From contig PWMS01000076.1 of assembly GCA_003558105.1 (NCBI GenBank), positions 1-46,260 on the forward strand: DNA of 46,260 nucleotides. Direction: 5' to 3'. The stretch comes from Mollicutes bacterium (lineage in GTDB: Bacteria; Bacillota_I; Bacilli_A; Izemoplasmatales; Izemoplasmataceae). The notes beneath the pieces were generated by a model that ran no database searches, was not told the DNA's origin, and saw nothing but the letters and a program-made list of their open reading frames with translations. The translations under genes and the position numbers were made by a program. Of the stretch, positions 25,969-34,893 are shown piece after piece; the stretch's first letter is position 1; every line of letters starts with the position of its first letter.

Positions 25969-26856
25969 TTAGTTATTACCGATGAATGTTTTAATCAGTT
26001 TACTTAATTGATCGGGATTATCGGTAATTGGTGCGTGCGATCCTTTTTCAAAAATATAGGGCGTCACATCGTTTAAGACCGCTACGGTTTCTTCAAACAT
26101 CGTTTTATTAATCACGCGATCGTTTTGTCCCCATATCGATAAGACCGGCACATTGATATCTTTAATCGAGCCATCGCCAGGGGCGACGCCGTTTGGGGTT
26201 TCAGACATATTGAAGTTCATCAAAGCCCAATCGACATCGATGAGGTTGCGTTGTTTTAACGTCTCTTTTAGGTACCGGCGTAAAGCCTCACCTTCAGGCA
26301 CATGCACGTTATAAATAGCTTGTATCCATATTTTTTTCATAAACTCTAGGTCTTGATTTTCTATCGCCTTTAAAACGGGCAACACTTGCACGGGGTCATG
26401 GGCCATCGCTTCTTTACTGGTGTAAAGTTGCTTGGTTGAGGTATAATTTTCATCTTTCTCATAAATAGGATAACCACGGTACGATGCGCTTTCAATTAGA
26501 ATTAACGCTTCGGTTAGTTGCGGGTATTTGGCCGCAAATTTTAAAGCGATGCCTCCACCGGTTGACCAACCGACAAGATAGACTCTATCGTTTTTCAAAC
26601 GGGCTAAAAAACTGGCACAATCATCGGCAAAATCCTCTAAAGATTCAATCGGACGGTGATAACTTGAATCCCCAAAGCCCCTTAAATCTGGAACCATTAG
26701 TTCAAAATGTTCCTTTAAACGCGTGATTAAGGGTTCATAATGTCGTGATGATGACATATTGCCATGAAGCAAAAGCAAGGTTTTTTTGCCTGGGTTGGGT
26801 TCATGTAAATACGCTAGGGTTTCACCATTGTACAGTTTTATTGTCTTTTTATCCAT
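25969..26856 (-). CDS. Alpha/beta-hydrolase 1
   Basis: This 295-residue hydrolase has nucleophile Ser98 in VGWSTGGG, oxyanion motif LLLHGNMSS, probable acid Asp in SIWGQNDRVI and His in EKGSHAPITD. The fold matches esterases, lactonases and haloperoxidase-like enzymes; substrate not predictable. It is the last gene of the operon starting with the thiolase at 36827, 9 bases after a second alpha/beta-hydrolase. Being in a CoA-metabolising operon suggests an ester, lactone or thioester substrate. The ATG follows AGGAGC. Confidence 0.88.
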   Translation of the reverse strand: MDKKTIKLYNGETLAYLHEPNPGKKTLLLLHGNMSSSRHYEPLITRLKEHFELMVPDLRGFGDSSYHRPIESLEDFADDCASFLARLKNDRVYLVGWSTGGGIALKFAAKYPQLTEALILIESASYRGYPIYEKDENYTSTKQLYTSKEAMAHDPVQVLPVLKAIENQDLEFMKKIWIQAIYNVHVPEGEALRRYLKETLKQRNLIDVDWALMNFNMSETPNGVAPGDGSIKDINVPVLSIWGQNDRVINKTMFEETVAVLNDVTPYIFEKGSHAPITDNPDQLSKLIKTFIGNN

Positions 26857-26865
26857 GATAAGCTC

Positions 26866-27687
26866 CTATAATTTAATTGGCCGCACCTCGGTGTTGAAAA
26901 ACCCTTTGATGGTGGTCATAAATAGTTCGGGTTTTTCATACATACTGGCATGCCCCGTATTGTCAAATGTACATTGTTTTGCATTGGGCATCCGTTGAGC
27001 AATATAGGTCTGTTCGTGTTTTGGGGTTAAAAAGTCGAGATCGCTCGATACGATTAATGTCGGTGTATGCATGGTTTTTAGTTGCGCTTTGACGTCGTGG
27101 GATTCTGCGCTTTTGGTGAGCCTAATCATCGCATCTAAAAATTCATGATTGGAAAAAATCTCCAATAACTTTGCTTTCCGTGCGTCCATCCATTTTTGAT
27201 TGTCGATATAAAAGCTCGGTGAATAGATATAAGGAATGGTGATGTTGTAATAAGCTTCAGCAACGCGAGTTTTGGCAACCGCATTCCAACCACGACCGAC
27301 ATCTCTAAGCCATGGGGTTGTCCAAGCGGCCGCATTAAATAAGATCATTTTCGCCAGATACTTAGGATGTTGGGCCGCAAATTGCAAGGCAATCGAGCCG
27401 CCATAAGAAATACCGATTAAATAGATTTCTTTAAGTGCCAAGTGATCTAGTAAAGCTTTTAATAGTTCCACTTGCAAAGTTTGTTGGTAATCTTCTTTCA
27501 ATGTATCGCTTTGACCTTGGTCAATAAAGTCCAATCTTAAAACGCTAAAATCTTCTAACCACGTTGGCATAAAAGGCGTCCAACTTTCAGTAGACATCAT
27601 AATGCCGTTTAATACCACTAACGTCTTAGGCTTATCGCCCTGATAATCATAATAGATGTTTTTATCTTGAAATTTAAAAACGCTCAT
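26866..27687 (-). CDS. Alpha/beta-hydrolase 2
   Basis: This 273-residue hydrolase has nucleophile Ser94 in IGISYGGS, acid Asp in SSDLDFLTP and His in NTGHASMYEKP, with VVLNGIMMST as oxyanion strand. It resembles 3-oxoadipate enol-lactonase/esterase-type enzymes only in fold. Its ATG overlaps the CoA-transferase stop (ATGA, 4 bases), so translation is coupled. It is distinct from hydrolase 1 in sequence, so they are not a recent duplicate. The pair may act on related esters. Confidence 0.88.
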   Translation of the reverse strand: MSVFKFQDKNIYYDYQGDKPKTLVVLNGIMMSTESWTPFMPTWLEDFSVLRLDFIDQGQSDTLKEDYQQTLQVELLKALLDHLALKEIYLIGISYGGSIALQFAAQHPKYLAKMILFNAAAWTTPWLRDVGRGWNAVAKTRVAEAYYNITIPYIYSPSFYIDNQKWMDARKAKLLEIFSNHEFLDAMIRLTKSAESHDVKAQLKTMHTPTLIVSSDLDFLTPKHEQTYIAQRMPNAKQCTFDNTGHASMYEKPELFMTTIKGFFNTEVRPIKL

Positions 27688-28985
27688 CTAAGATAACCCA
27701 ATTTCTTTGCGGAAGCTTTGAGTTCCTCACGGAAATCGGGATGGGCAATGGAAATCAATTTTTCCACGCGTTCTTTGATGTCGGTTCCTCTAAGGCGCAC
27801 CGCGCCGTACTCAGTCACAACGTAATCGACATCGTTTCGCGACAAACTAACCGCGGCACCTGGTTTGAGCGTCGGCACAATTTTACTGATTCGCTCGCGT
27901 TTTTGCGTCGCTTTGTTCATGACATTGGCCGTGGCGTAAAGCGTGATGAAACTACGGCCATTTTTGGCACGCTGAGCCCCTGTGGCGGTGTCGGTTTGAC
28001 CCCCGGTCCCAGAAAATTGCATCGTCCCAATCGACTCAGAAGCACATTGCCCCGTTAAGTCAATCTCTATTGTGGTATTGATCGACACTTGATTATCGTT
28101 TTGACCGATGACACAAGGGTCGTTGACATAGTTGCCATCTAAAAGCGCAATGCCAGGATTATCATCGATGAAATCGTATAGTTCTTTAGTCCCAAGCGCA
28201 AAGGCAGCCACCATTTTACCAGGATGCAAATTTTTGTGTTTGTTGGTCACAACCCCCGCTTTATATAGTTTCATGAACCCAGTCGTTAACATTTCGGTAT
28301 GAACACCGAGGTCTTTTTTATCCATCAGTGCGGCGGCTACCGCATTGGGAATACCGCCAATGCCTAGTTGGATGGTATCGCCATCATGGATTAAATCCGC
28401 GATATAACCCCCGATTTTTTTATCGTTTTCAGTCGGTTCTAAATCGGGCAGTTCTGGGGCGGGATAATCCACTTCTACAAAATAATCCACATCTGAGGCA
28501 TGGACTTCTAAATCTCCAAGCGTTCTTGGAAGGTTGGGGTTGATTTCCAAAATCACCGTTTTGGCCTGTTTAATCATATGTTTTTCATAAACATTGGAAA
28601 GCGATAAGGAAACAAAGCCGTGTTTATCAGGCATGGTGGCGTTACCAACAAATATATCGGGCGTTAAATGCTCGCTTCTTTTAACCCCGGCGAAATGTAG
28701 TTGATTGGGAATAAAGGCAATGTTTTTATTTTTGAAAGATTTTCTTAAATCTGCTGAAAAAAACCAGCTGTTAATCGTGAATTTGTCTCGATACGTTTCC
28801 TCTAGCATATATGGATAGGCATACAGCGGTAAACAATTATCGACACTGACGTGGTTTATTTTATCGGCGATGGTATGTAAGTTTTTAAAGAATGCTCTAC
28901 CTTCTGAGGCGGCCATGCCGCTGACGATGTGATCCCCGTCTTTAACGAGGTTTAAAGCTGCGTTAATCGTAATTATTTTTGCCAT
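27684..28985 (-). CDS. Acetyl-CoA hydrolase/transferase family CoA-transferase
   Basis: This 433-residue class I CoA-transferase resembles 4-hydroxybutyrate/butyryl CoA-transferases. The glutamate that forms the CoA thioester is Glu231 in LGVHTEMLTTG. Other family marks are QLGIGGIPNAVA, EIDLTGQCASESIG and TGGQTD. It would activate an acid by CoA exchange with acetyl-CoA or acetoacetyl-CoA. It sits between the livK-like gene and the two hydrolases; the ATG follows AGAGGAGC. The substrate acid is unknown. Acetyl-CoA hydrolase activity is less likely given the context. Confidence 0.9.
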   Translation of the reverse strand: MAKIITINAALNLVKDGDHIVSGMAASEGRAFFKNLHTIADKINHVSVDNCLPLYAYPYMLEETYRDKFTINSWFFSADLRKSFKNKNIAFIPNQLHFAGVKRSEHLTPDIFVGNATMPDKHGFVSLSLSNVYEKHMIKQAKTVILEINPNLPRTLGDLEVHASDVDYFVEVDYPAPELPDLEPTENDKKIGGYIADLIHDGDTIQLGIGGIPNAVAAALMDKKDLGVHTEMLTTGFMKLYKAGVVTNKHKNLHPGKMVAAFALGTKELYDFIDDNPGIALLDGNYVNDPCVIGQNDNQVSINTTIEIDLTGQCASESIGTMQFSGTGGQTDTATGAQRAKNGRSFITLYATANVMNKATQKRERISKIVPTLKPGAAVSLSRNDVDYVVTEYGAVRLRGTDIKERVEKLISIAHPDFREELKASAKKLGYLR

Positions 28986-29012
28986 AATTCGCTCCTCTCA
29001 GCAAAGGAATCA

Positions 29013-29029
29013 GGGGCGCAAAGCGCCCC
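29013..29029 (-). other. GC-rich intercistronic hairpin
   Basis: GGGGCGC-N3-GCGCCCC lies between the binding-protein stop and the CoA-transferase start. On the minus strand no T-tract follows. It may stabilise the upstream mRNA or lower downstream expression rather than terminate. Confidence 0.6.
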
Positions 29030-29043
29030 TTTATTTCCTATGA

Positions 29044-30279
29044 CTAGTTGCCTAAAATTTCATTGATATCTTCGATTGGGAGATAATTGTCCCAAGCATA
29101 GATTCTGTCGTCGCCTTCACCACTAACGGTGGCAACGAGTAAAGCCATCGATTGCGTCCCGACGCGTGAACCACCGGCGTAATCAACGATTCCACCCATG
29201 GGGTTTTCCACTGGAGCTTCTTCCATTGCATCGATATAAGACGCCCATGTCAATGTATCTTCTCCAACGCGGCGTAAACCTTCAACAAAGAAATGAGCTG
29301 CAATCCAACCAGCCATTGCAAAGGCGTTTGCTGCGTATTCTTCTGGGACGGTTTCAGCAAATTTCAAGTAACCTTCGTTGAAATTGCCTTCCTCATCAAA
29401 AATGTTAACCCATGCGCTTGCATAGATGGTAAATTGTTCACTAGCGATTTCATCGGCTAAGTTTTCGATGAAAGATTCTGCGGCATTGACATAACTGGTA
29501 AACGCAGGCGCTGTGTTACCAGCATCGTAAAGCGCGCGAATAATTCTTTCAGCAGGGACTTGGTTGGCCGCAACGATGACAGCATCAACATCGGCATCAA
29601 CGATACTAACCGCTTGTGAGGAAATATCGGTCGCTTCAGGTGAAATTTGTTGTTCAACCAATTCGATCCCTAGCATGCTGGCACGAAGCTGAATCCCATT
29701 AAGCATGCCTTGACCGTCATCGGCATTGGTATAGATAACCCCGATTTTTGTAGCGTTGGTTTCTGCAAAGGCGCGGGCAACCATGACTTCACCCTCAGCA
29801 TCGTAGATAGGCTGTACAGGGAAACTGGCACGCTCGCCACCCTCAGCTTCAGGGTTAAAGAGTTCAGAAATACCGGTTGCATAATACACTCTTGGAATCC
29901 CGACTTCATTTAAGTAATCGTACGTAGAACCAACCGTTGGGGTTCCAAAATGACCAACAAAGGCAAAAATTTCATCATCTTCGAGTAATCTTTCAGCGTA
30001 AGTTAACCCTTGAGCCCCATCAAATTCATCGTCGTAATGAATGAATTCAATTTCACGTCCGGCAATGCCACCCTCAGCATTAACCATGTCGAAATACGCT
30101 TGAATCGCCGCATTGAATGGTTGACCTACAGGGGCGAAACCACCGCTGGTTGCCGCAGAGTTACCCACAATGATTTTGTCATCCGTAACACCTTGAACCT
30201 CAGCGGTGTCAAAAAGACCACAAGCACTTAGTGAGAACAAGCCCACTACAAGTGTTAAAGCAAGTAATACTTTTTTCAT
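29044..30279 (-). CDS. livK: Liv-type ABC importer substrate-binding lipoprotein
   Basis: This 411-residue type I periplasmic-binding protein has a lipoprotein signal peptide with lipobox LSAC (Cys20). The mature domain has the Peripla_BP_6 pattern (GNSAATSGGFAPVGQPFNAA, VNAEGGIAGREIEF, ARAFAETNATKIGVIY). Family members bind branched-chain amino acids but also urea, amides, aromatic or short acids, so substrate is open. The open frame extends 15 codons upstream; ATG 30279 has AGGAGG at ideal spacing. It follows livF by 58 bases, in the same direction as the permeases and ATPases. Confidence 0.93.
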   Translation of the reverse strand: MKKVLLALTLVVGLFSLSACGLFDTAEVQGVTDDKIIVGNSAATSGGFAPVGQPFNAAIQAYFDMVNAEGGIAGREIEFIHYDDEFDGAQGLTYAERLLEDDEIFAFVGHFGTPTVGSTYDYLNEVGIPRVYYATGISELFNPEAEGGERASFPVQPIYDAEGEVMVARAFAETNATKIGVIYTNADDGQGMLNGIQLRASMLGIELVEQQISPEATDISSQAVSIVDADVDAVIVAANQVPAERIIRALYDAGNTAPAFTSYVNAAESFIENLADEIASEQFTIYASAWVNIFDEEGNFNEGYLKFAETVPEEYAANAFAMAGWIAAHFFVEGLRRVGEDTLTWASYIDAMEEAPVENPMGGIVDYAGGSRVGTQSMALLVATVSGEGDDRIYAWDNYLPIEDINEILGN

Positions 30280-30337
30280 AAATATCCTCCTATAATTTTT
30301 TTTGTTATCTATTTGATAAACCATAATGGTTATATCC

Positions 30338-31156
30338 TTATTTACCTAGATACGCTTCAATCAATTCTTCATCTTGAATCAAGTCTTTGGCTGAACCTTG
30401 TTTTTGAATTTTACCCACTTGTAAAACATAAGCATAATCCGCGATTTTTAACGTTTGTAAAGCGTTTTGTTCGACGATTAAAACGGTGATACCCGCTTGA
30501 TTTAAACGATTTAAAATCGTAAAGATATCTTTCACAATCAAAGGCGCAAGCCCTAAGGATGGTTCGTCTAACACCAACAATTTCGGGGTCTTCATCAAGG
30601 CTCTACCGATCGCAAGCATTTGTTGTTCGCCTCCTGAGAGGGATTCTGACACTTGGTTTTTCCGTTCTTTTAAAATCGGGAAAAGATCATAAATTCTAGC
30701 AAGATTGCTTTTGATTTGTTCCTCTCGCTTAACGTGGGTTTCAAAATCGTTGCGGTTTTTTTCTTTGACCATCGCTTCGATACGCTTGGGCAGATGATCA
30801 TCGGCCATTAACTTGACATTGATAATTTCGCTTTTTACGGTAAAAGCCCCGATCAGTAGATTTTCATGGACGGTTAGTTCCTTAAAGATTTGCCGGCCTT
30901 CTGGCGATTGGATAATCCCTTTTTGGGTAATTTTCTCCGGCGCCATTTTGGTAATATCCTGACCATCGAAGACAATTTGGCCTTCAACGGCGGGAATAAG
31001 ACCAGAAATCTTTTTAAGCAACGATGTTTTACCAGCCCCATTAGCCCCAAGAATAGCCACAATAGAGCCTTCTTTTACCTCGATATCCACCCCTTTTAAG
31101 GCTTGGATGGGGCCATACGATACCTCAAGGTTTTTGATATCTAACAACGTGGCCAT
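30338..31156 (-). CDS. livF: Liv-type ABC importer ATPase 2
   Basis: This 272-residue ATPase has Walker A GANGAGKTS, signature LSGGEQQML, Walker B LLVLDEPSLGLAP and the LivF-typical QSPEGRQIFKELTVHENL. An insertion of about 35 residues (roughly 105-140, with charged KEKNRNDFETHVKREEQ) lengthens it beyond the usual 235 residues. It overlaps the livG stop by one base (TAATG). It works with LivG, LivH and LivM at the membrane. Confidence 0.93.
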   Translation of the reverse strand: MATLLDIKNLEVSYGPIQALKGVDIEVKEGSIVAILGANGAGKTSLLKKISGLIPAVEGQIVFDGQDITKMAPEKITQKGIIQSPEGRQIFKELTVHENLLIGAFTVKSEIINVKLMADDHLPKRIEAMVKEKNRNDFETHVKREEQIKSNLARIYDLFPILKERKNQVSESLSGGEQQMLAIGRALMKTPKLLVLDEPSLGLAPLIVKDIFTILNRLNQAGITVLIVEQNALQTLKIADYAYVLQVGKIQKQGSAKDLIQDEELIEAYLGK

Positions 31157-31944
31157 TAAGCATCGTCCTTTCCGAGGTAGGCTTCTTGAACTTCCTTGTG
31201 TTTTTGGATTTTTTTCGGTGAATCCATCGCGATGAACTTACCAAAGTTAATCGCACAAACGCGCTCGCATATATTCATCACAAAGCCCATATCGTGTTCA
31301 ATTAATAAGATGGCCGCATTATATTTATCCTTTATCTTATAGATTAAGGCTTCGAGTTCATCGGTTTCACTATCGTTTAAGCCCGCCGCAGGTTCATCTA
31401 AAATAATCAACTTAGGGTTGGACATCAACGTTCTAGCAATTTCAATTTTCTTTTGAATGCCGTAGGGTTGAACCCCTACATAAAGATCCTTTAAATGGGC
31501 GATATCCATAAATTCTAAAACAGCCATGGCTTTTTTTCTTAAGGTTTCTTCTTCTATCTTCGCTTTTTTGGTTCGTAAAATATGACTAAAAATTTGGCTT
31601 TTAAATTGATTATGGGCGCCGATTAAAACGTTGTCTAAGACCGATAAATCTTTTACTAATTCCACGTTTTGGAAGGTACGCACAATCCCTTGGTCGATAA
31701 TTTCTGTGATTTTCTTCTCTTTTAAATCTGTATAACCATCGGTTGATTTAAATAATATCTTACCCTCGTAATCTTTATAAAATTGGGTGATACAATTGAA
31801 AACGGTCGTCTTCCCCGCACCGTTCGGACCGATTAACCCAACAATCTCTTTTTCCTTGATATCAAAAGAAAGTTTATTGACGGCGATTAAACCGCCAAAG
31901 CGCATCGTCACATCTTCGATTTTCAATAATGTTTGATTAGCCAC
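31156..31944 (-). CDS. livG: Liv-type ABC importer ATPase 1
   Basis: This 262-residue ATPase has Walker A GPNGAGKTT and Walker B LIILDEPAAGLND. The signature region is unusual: PYGIQKKIEIARTL where LSxGQQR is typical, still a recognised LivG variant. The C-terminal extension MNICERVCAINFGKFIA is characteristic of LivG. The start codon is GTG at 31944, overlapping livM by 8 bases, with GGGGGTGAC upstream. Confidence 0.92.
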   Translation of the reverse strand: MANQTLLKIEDVTMRFGGLIAVNKLSFDIKEKEIVGLIGPNGAGKTTVFNCITQFYKDYEGKILFKSTDGYTDLKEKKITEIIDQGIVRTFQNVELVKDLSVLDNVLIGAHNQFKSQIFSHILRTKKAKIEEETLRKKAMAVLEFMDIAHLKDLYVGVQPYGIQKKIEIARTLMSNPKLIILDEPAAGLNDSETDELEALIYKIKDKYNAAILLIEHDMGFVMNICERVCAINFGKFIAMDSPKKIQKHKEVQEAYLGKDDA

Positions 31945-32965
31945 GAGGCGTCACCCCCTTGCGTTTGTCAATTTTGCTTTTAATGTATTTAAGAAAGCGT
32001 TTAAAATCGACCCAGATATGGACGGTACCATATGGATAGAATAAAATAACCACAATGATCAAAACACCTGAGAAGATAAACGAAACATCCCCAAGCCAAT
32101 CTTTTAAGAAAAGATCGCTTAAACCGTGTACGATAAAGACGCCTAAAAACATGCCGAAGAACGATTTAATCCCACCGACAACGACCATCGCAATCAAAAA
32201 TAAACTTAGGTTAAGATCCCATTGTCGGGTTGGGGCATCTTGGAAATAAATACCATAAAGAATGCCCCCGATGGTCGCAAAAAGCGTGGCGGTGATAAAC
32301 GCCGTCAAGCGATATTTAAGAATGCTTACGCCCATAGCCTGAGCGGCATTCTCCGAGCGACTCATCGCCATTAAAGCCCGGCCGGTAGAACTTTTAACGA
32401 TATTGTAGGCAACGATCATCATCACAACTAGGACGATGACCAAAATAAGAAAAATCAAAGAACGTTCCGGTCTTAAGCTGCGGTTTAGCTCTATAAGCCC
32501 AAAGAATCGTACCGGACCGATATTGATGCCTTCGCCGCCAAAAATCGCCACTTGAGAATAGATTTGTCTGAGGATTTCACCGACAAACAAAGTCGCAATG
32601 GCAAGATAAATACTATTGACTCTTAAAGAGAAAAGCCCGATAAAAGCCCCAATCATCGCTGAGACTAAAAGCGTTAGCACCACAGCGAGTTCAAAAGGCA
32701 AACCCATATTCATAAATACCCCGATACCAAGGGCACCAGCGCCCATGAATCCAGCGGTACCAAGGGAAATAAGGCCACTAAAGCCAAGCAAAAGGTTTAA
32801 ACCTAAAGCGACGACCGTATAAATAATGATATAAGCATAGATACTCATCGTTGAGGAGCGCACCACACCAAGCAATGGTAAGATCGCCATGCTCGAGAGC
32901 AAAACACCAAAGAGGATAAATTGTAAGCGAGGGCTTTGCTGAATTTTTTTAAGCCAAGAAGTCAT
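31937..32965 (-). CDS. livM: Liv-type ABC importer permease 2
   Basis: This 342-residue inner-membrane permease has about 8-10 helices, with the LivM signatures LGLNLLLGFSGLISLGTAGFM (split: LGLNLLLGF and SGLISLGTAG), SLRVNSIYLAIATL and RALMAMSRSENAAQAMG, the last being the ATPase-coupling loop. It begins 9 bases after livH, with GGTGAGG before the ATG, and overlaps livG. Pairs with LivH to form the translocation path. Confidence 0.92.
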   Translation of the reverse strand: MTSWLKKIQQSPRLQFILFGVLLSSMAILPLLGVVRSSTMSIYAYIIIYTVVALGLNLLLGFSGLISLGTAGFMGAGALGIGVFMNMGLPFELAVVLTLLVSAMIGAFIGLFSLRVNSIYLAIATLFVGEILRQIYSQVAIFGGEGINIGPVRFFGLIELNRSLRPERSLIFLILVIVLVVMMIVAYNIVKSSTGRALMAMSRSENAAQAMGVSILKYRLTAFITATLFATIGGILYGIYFQDAPTRQWDLNLSLFLIAMVVVGGIKSFFGMFLGVFIVHGLSDLFLKDWLGDVSFIFSGVLIIVVILFYPYGTVHIWVDFKRFLKYIKSKIDKRKGVTPRG

Positions 32966-32974
32966 CTACCTCAC

Positions 32975-33850
32975 CTACACTTTCTTTGTCGGCTTTTTGC
33001 CGAACAATCCATAAGGTTTAAAATACAGGAAAAACAAAATCGCGAGATATACAAAGACATTGCCCCATGTATCGGAGATGTAAAAAATGGTATAGTTTCT
33101 TGCAAAAGCGATTAAATAAGCCCCAATCACGGCACCATAGAAGGTTTGAAAACCACCTAGCACACCGGCGAAAAAGGCAGAGACTTGCACGTCTAAAAGC
33201 ATGTTGATATTAACCCCAGCTGTGGGTGCGACAATCAAAGCGGCCAAGGTGCCTAAAATAGCGGCGGTAGCCCAAGAAAACATCGTGACGGTTTTGGTAG
33301 GCACCCCCATGAGCTTTGATGTTTGTTCATCGGAAGCTGTAACCCGGATAGCCAGCCCCCATTTGGTATACTGAATAAACCAAAAAATCAGAAGCATCAA
33401 AATCAGTGAGACACTGACAGTCAAGATGGTATTATAGGTTAAAGTTGCCCCAGCGATAGGAATCCCGCCGGTTCTGATAAAGCGTGGGAACGTCATCGGA
33501 TCAATCCCGAAAAGATAAGGTAGCATTCCGACGATAATCAAAATAATACCCAAGGTAATAATTTGTTTGGATATCGGACTAACCCGTGCAGCGGGGCGTA
33601 TGATAAATGTATCAATTACAATCCCCGTGATAAACGCGGTGAGGATGCTTAAAAAGGCAACCAGCCAAATATTGAGACCCCACGAGCTATATAACATGGC
33701 GGCCACATAAGCATTTAAAGTACCGATAGACCCCTGCGCAAAGTTTGTCGTCCTTGAGGTTCTAAAGATAAGCACAATCCCCAAGGCCGCCAGCGCAATC
33801 ACACTACCGGTTTGTAAGCTATTAAAAAATATCCGTATAAAACTAGTCAT
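32975..33850 (-). CDS. livH: Liv-type ABC importer permease 1
   Basis: This 291-residue permease has about eight helices. LivH signatures are GSVIALAALGIVLIFRTSR, NFAQGSIGTL and the coupling loop LAIRVTASDEQTSKLMGV. The frame is open upstream, but ATG 33850 has GGGGGTC before it and overlaps the KAS III-like stop by 8 bases, tying the importer to the CoA enzymes by translational coupling. Confidence 0.92.
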   Translation of the reverse strand: MTSFIRIFFNSLQTGSVIALAALGIVLIFRTSRTTNFAQGSIGTLNAYVAAMLYSSWGLNIWLVAFLSILTAFITGIVIDTFIIRPAARVSPISKQIITLGIILIIVGMLPYLFGIDPMTFPRFIRTGGIPIAGATLTYNTILTVSVSLILMLLIFWFIQYTKWGLAIRVTASDEQTSKLMGVPTKTVTMFSWATAAILGTLAALIVAPTAGVNINMLLDVQVSAFFAGVLGGFQTFYGAVIGAYLIAFARNYTIFYISDTWGNVFVYLAILFFLYFKPYGLFGKKPTKKV

Positions 33851-34877
33851 CTTGTGACCCCCATTGGATGATTGAAGCGCCCCAGACATATCCGATGCCC
33901 GCGGCGATTAAGCCGATGAGACTGCCTTCTTGAATGTTTTTATTTTGCAACCCTAAATGCAAAGACAAAATCTGATCAATTTGACCCATATGACCATAGT
34001 TTTCTAAATATGTGGTTTGTTTTTCACTTAAATTAAGCGCTTCTAACATCCCTTGATGCCCTGAGCGTTTAATATGCAAAATTGCTAAATAGTCCAAGTC
34101 ATCACGGCTTTTATGAGATTTTTCCAAGGCTTTATCGATACACGAAAACCAATTGTCCATCGATACTTCGTTTAAGCGGTCCTTCATCTTTTTTGGTGCC
34201 ATTAGACGCAGCGACTTGTAAGCTTGTTTTATATTATCTCGGTTGATGGGATTTTTTGTCCCACCGATTTCCACACCGGCGGTACGCGAGAGCGTACCGT
34301 CGGCAATAATGTGGGAACCGAGGAGGAGATTTTTTCCATAATTTTTCTTAAGAATAATCGCCCCAGCGCCAGCCGAAAGATTATACATCATCGACATGTT
34401 GGGGTCGCTAAAATCAACAAAATCGCCATTGCGATAGCCACCGACTATCAACACGGTGTTAATATCATCATCAGAAAGCATCATATCTTTGGCTATCTTA
34501 AACGCGGACAAACACGTCGCACAACGGTTTTGTAGATCGATACCCCAAGCATTCACAGCACCGAGTTCACCTTGTACATAAAGCGCTGAAGTGGTTAAAG
34601 GGTATTCTTTCCATTCCTCGCCGATATCTAGAATTAAATCGATATCTTCAGCGGTTACACCGGTATTTTTAAGTGCGTTTAAAGCGGCTTTTAAAGCCAT
34701 CTCTTGTGTCCCATCATCTTTGCTAGGGATATATATTTGTTTGATACCGAGTTTATGGATGATGTTTTCTTCGGTCCAATTGCCTTTGGTTTGATCGGCA
34801 ATGGCTTTGGCGCTCATCGTTTTTTTAGGTAGATAGATTCCGGTACCGACGATGCCAACATGGTTGTCTTTTGACAT
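33843..34877 (-). CDS. KAS III-like thiolase-fold enzyme
   Basis: This 344-residue protein has the FabH/HMG-CoA-synthase fold: NHVGIVGTGIYLPKKTM at the start, the nucleophile Cys119 in NRCATCLSAFKIA, a histidine in LHIKRSGHQGML, and a final NYGHMGQIDQ. The usual FabH third catalytic Asn (NxGNxS) appears as His, and no acyl-carrier protein is encoded nearby. It likely makes a Claisen-type bond between acyl-CoAs rather than starting fatty acid synthesis. ATG 34877 is chosen because CGGAGTG precedes it. It sits between the ketoreductase and livH. Confidence 0.85.
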   Translation of the reverse strand: MSKDNHVGIVGTGIYLPKKTMSAKAIADQTKGNWTEENIIHKLGIKQIYIPSKDDGTQEMALKAALNALKNTGVTAEDIDLILDIGEEWKEYPLTTSALYVQGELGAVNAWGIDLQNRCATCLSAFKIAKDMMLSDDDINTVLIVGGYRNGDFVDFSDPNMSMMYNLSAGAGAIILKKNYGKNLLLGSHIIADGTLSRTAGVEIGGTKNPINRDNIKQAYKSLRLMAPKKMKDRLNEVSMDNWFSCIDKALEKSHKSRDDLDYLAILHIKRSGHQGMLEALNLSEKQTTYLENYGHMGQIDQILSLHLGLQNKNIQEGSLIGLIAAGIGYVWGASIIQWGSQDD

Positions 34878-34893
34878 GGTATCACTCCGTTTT

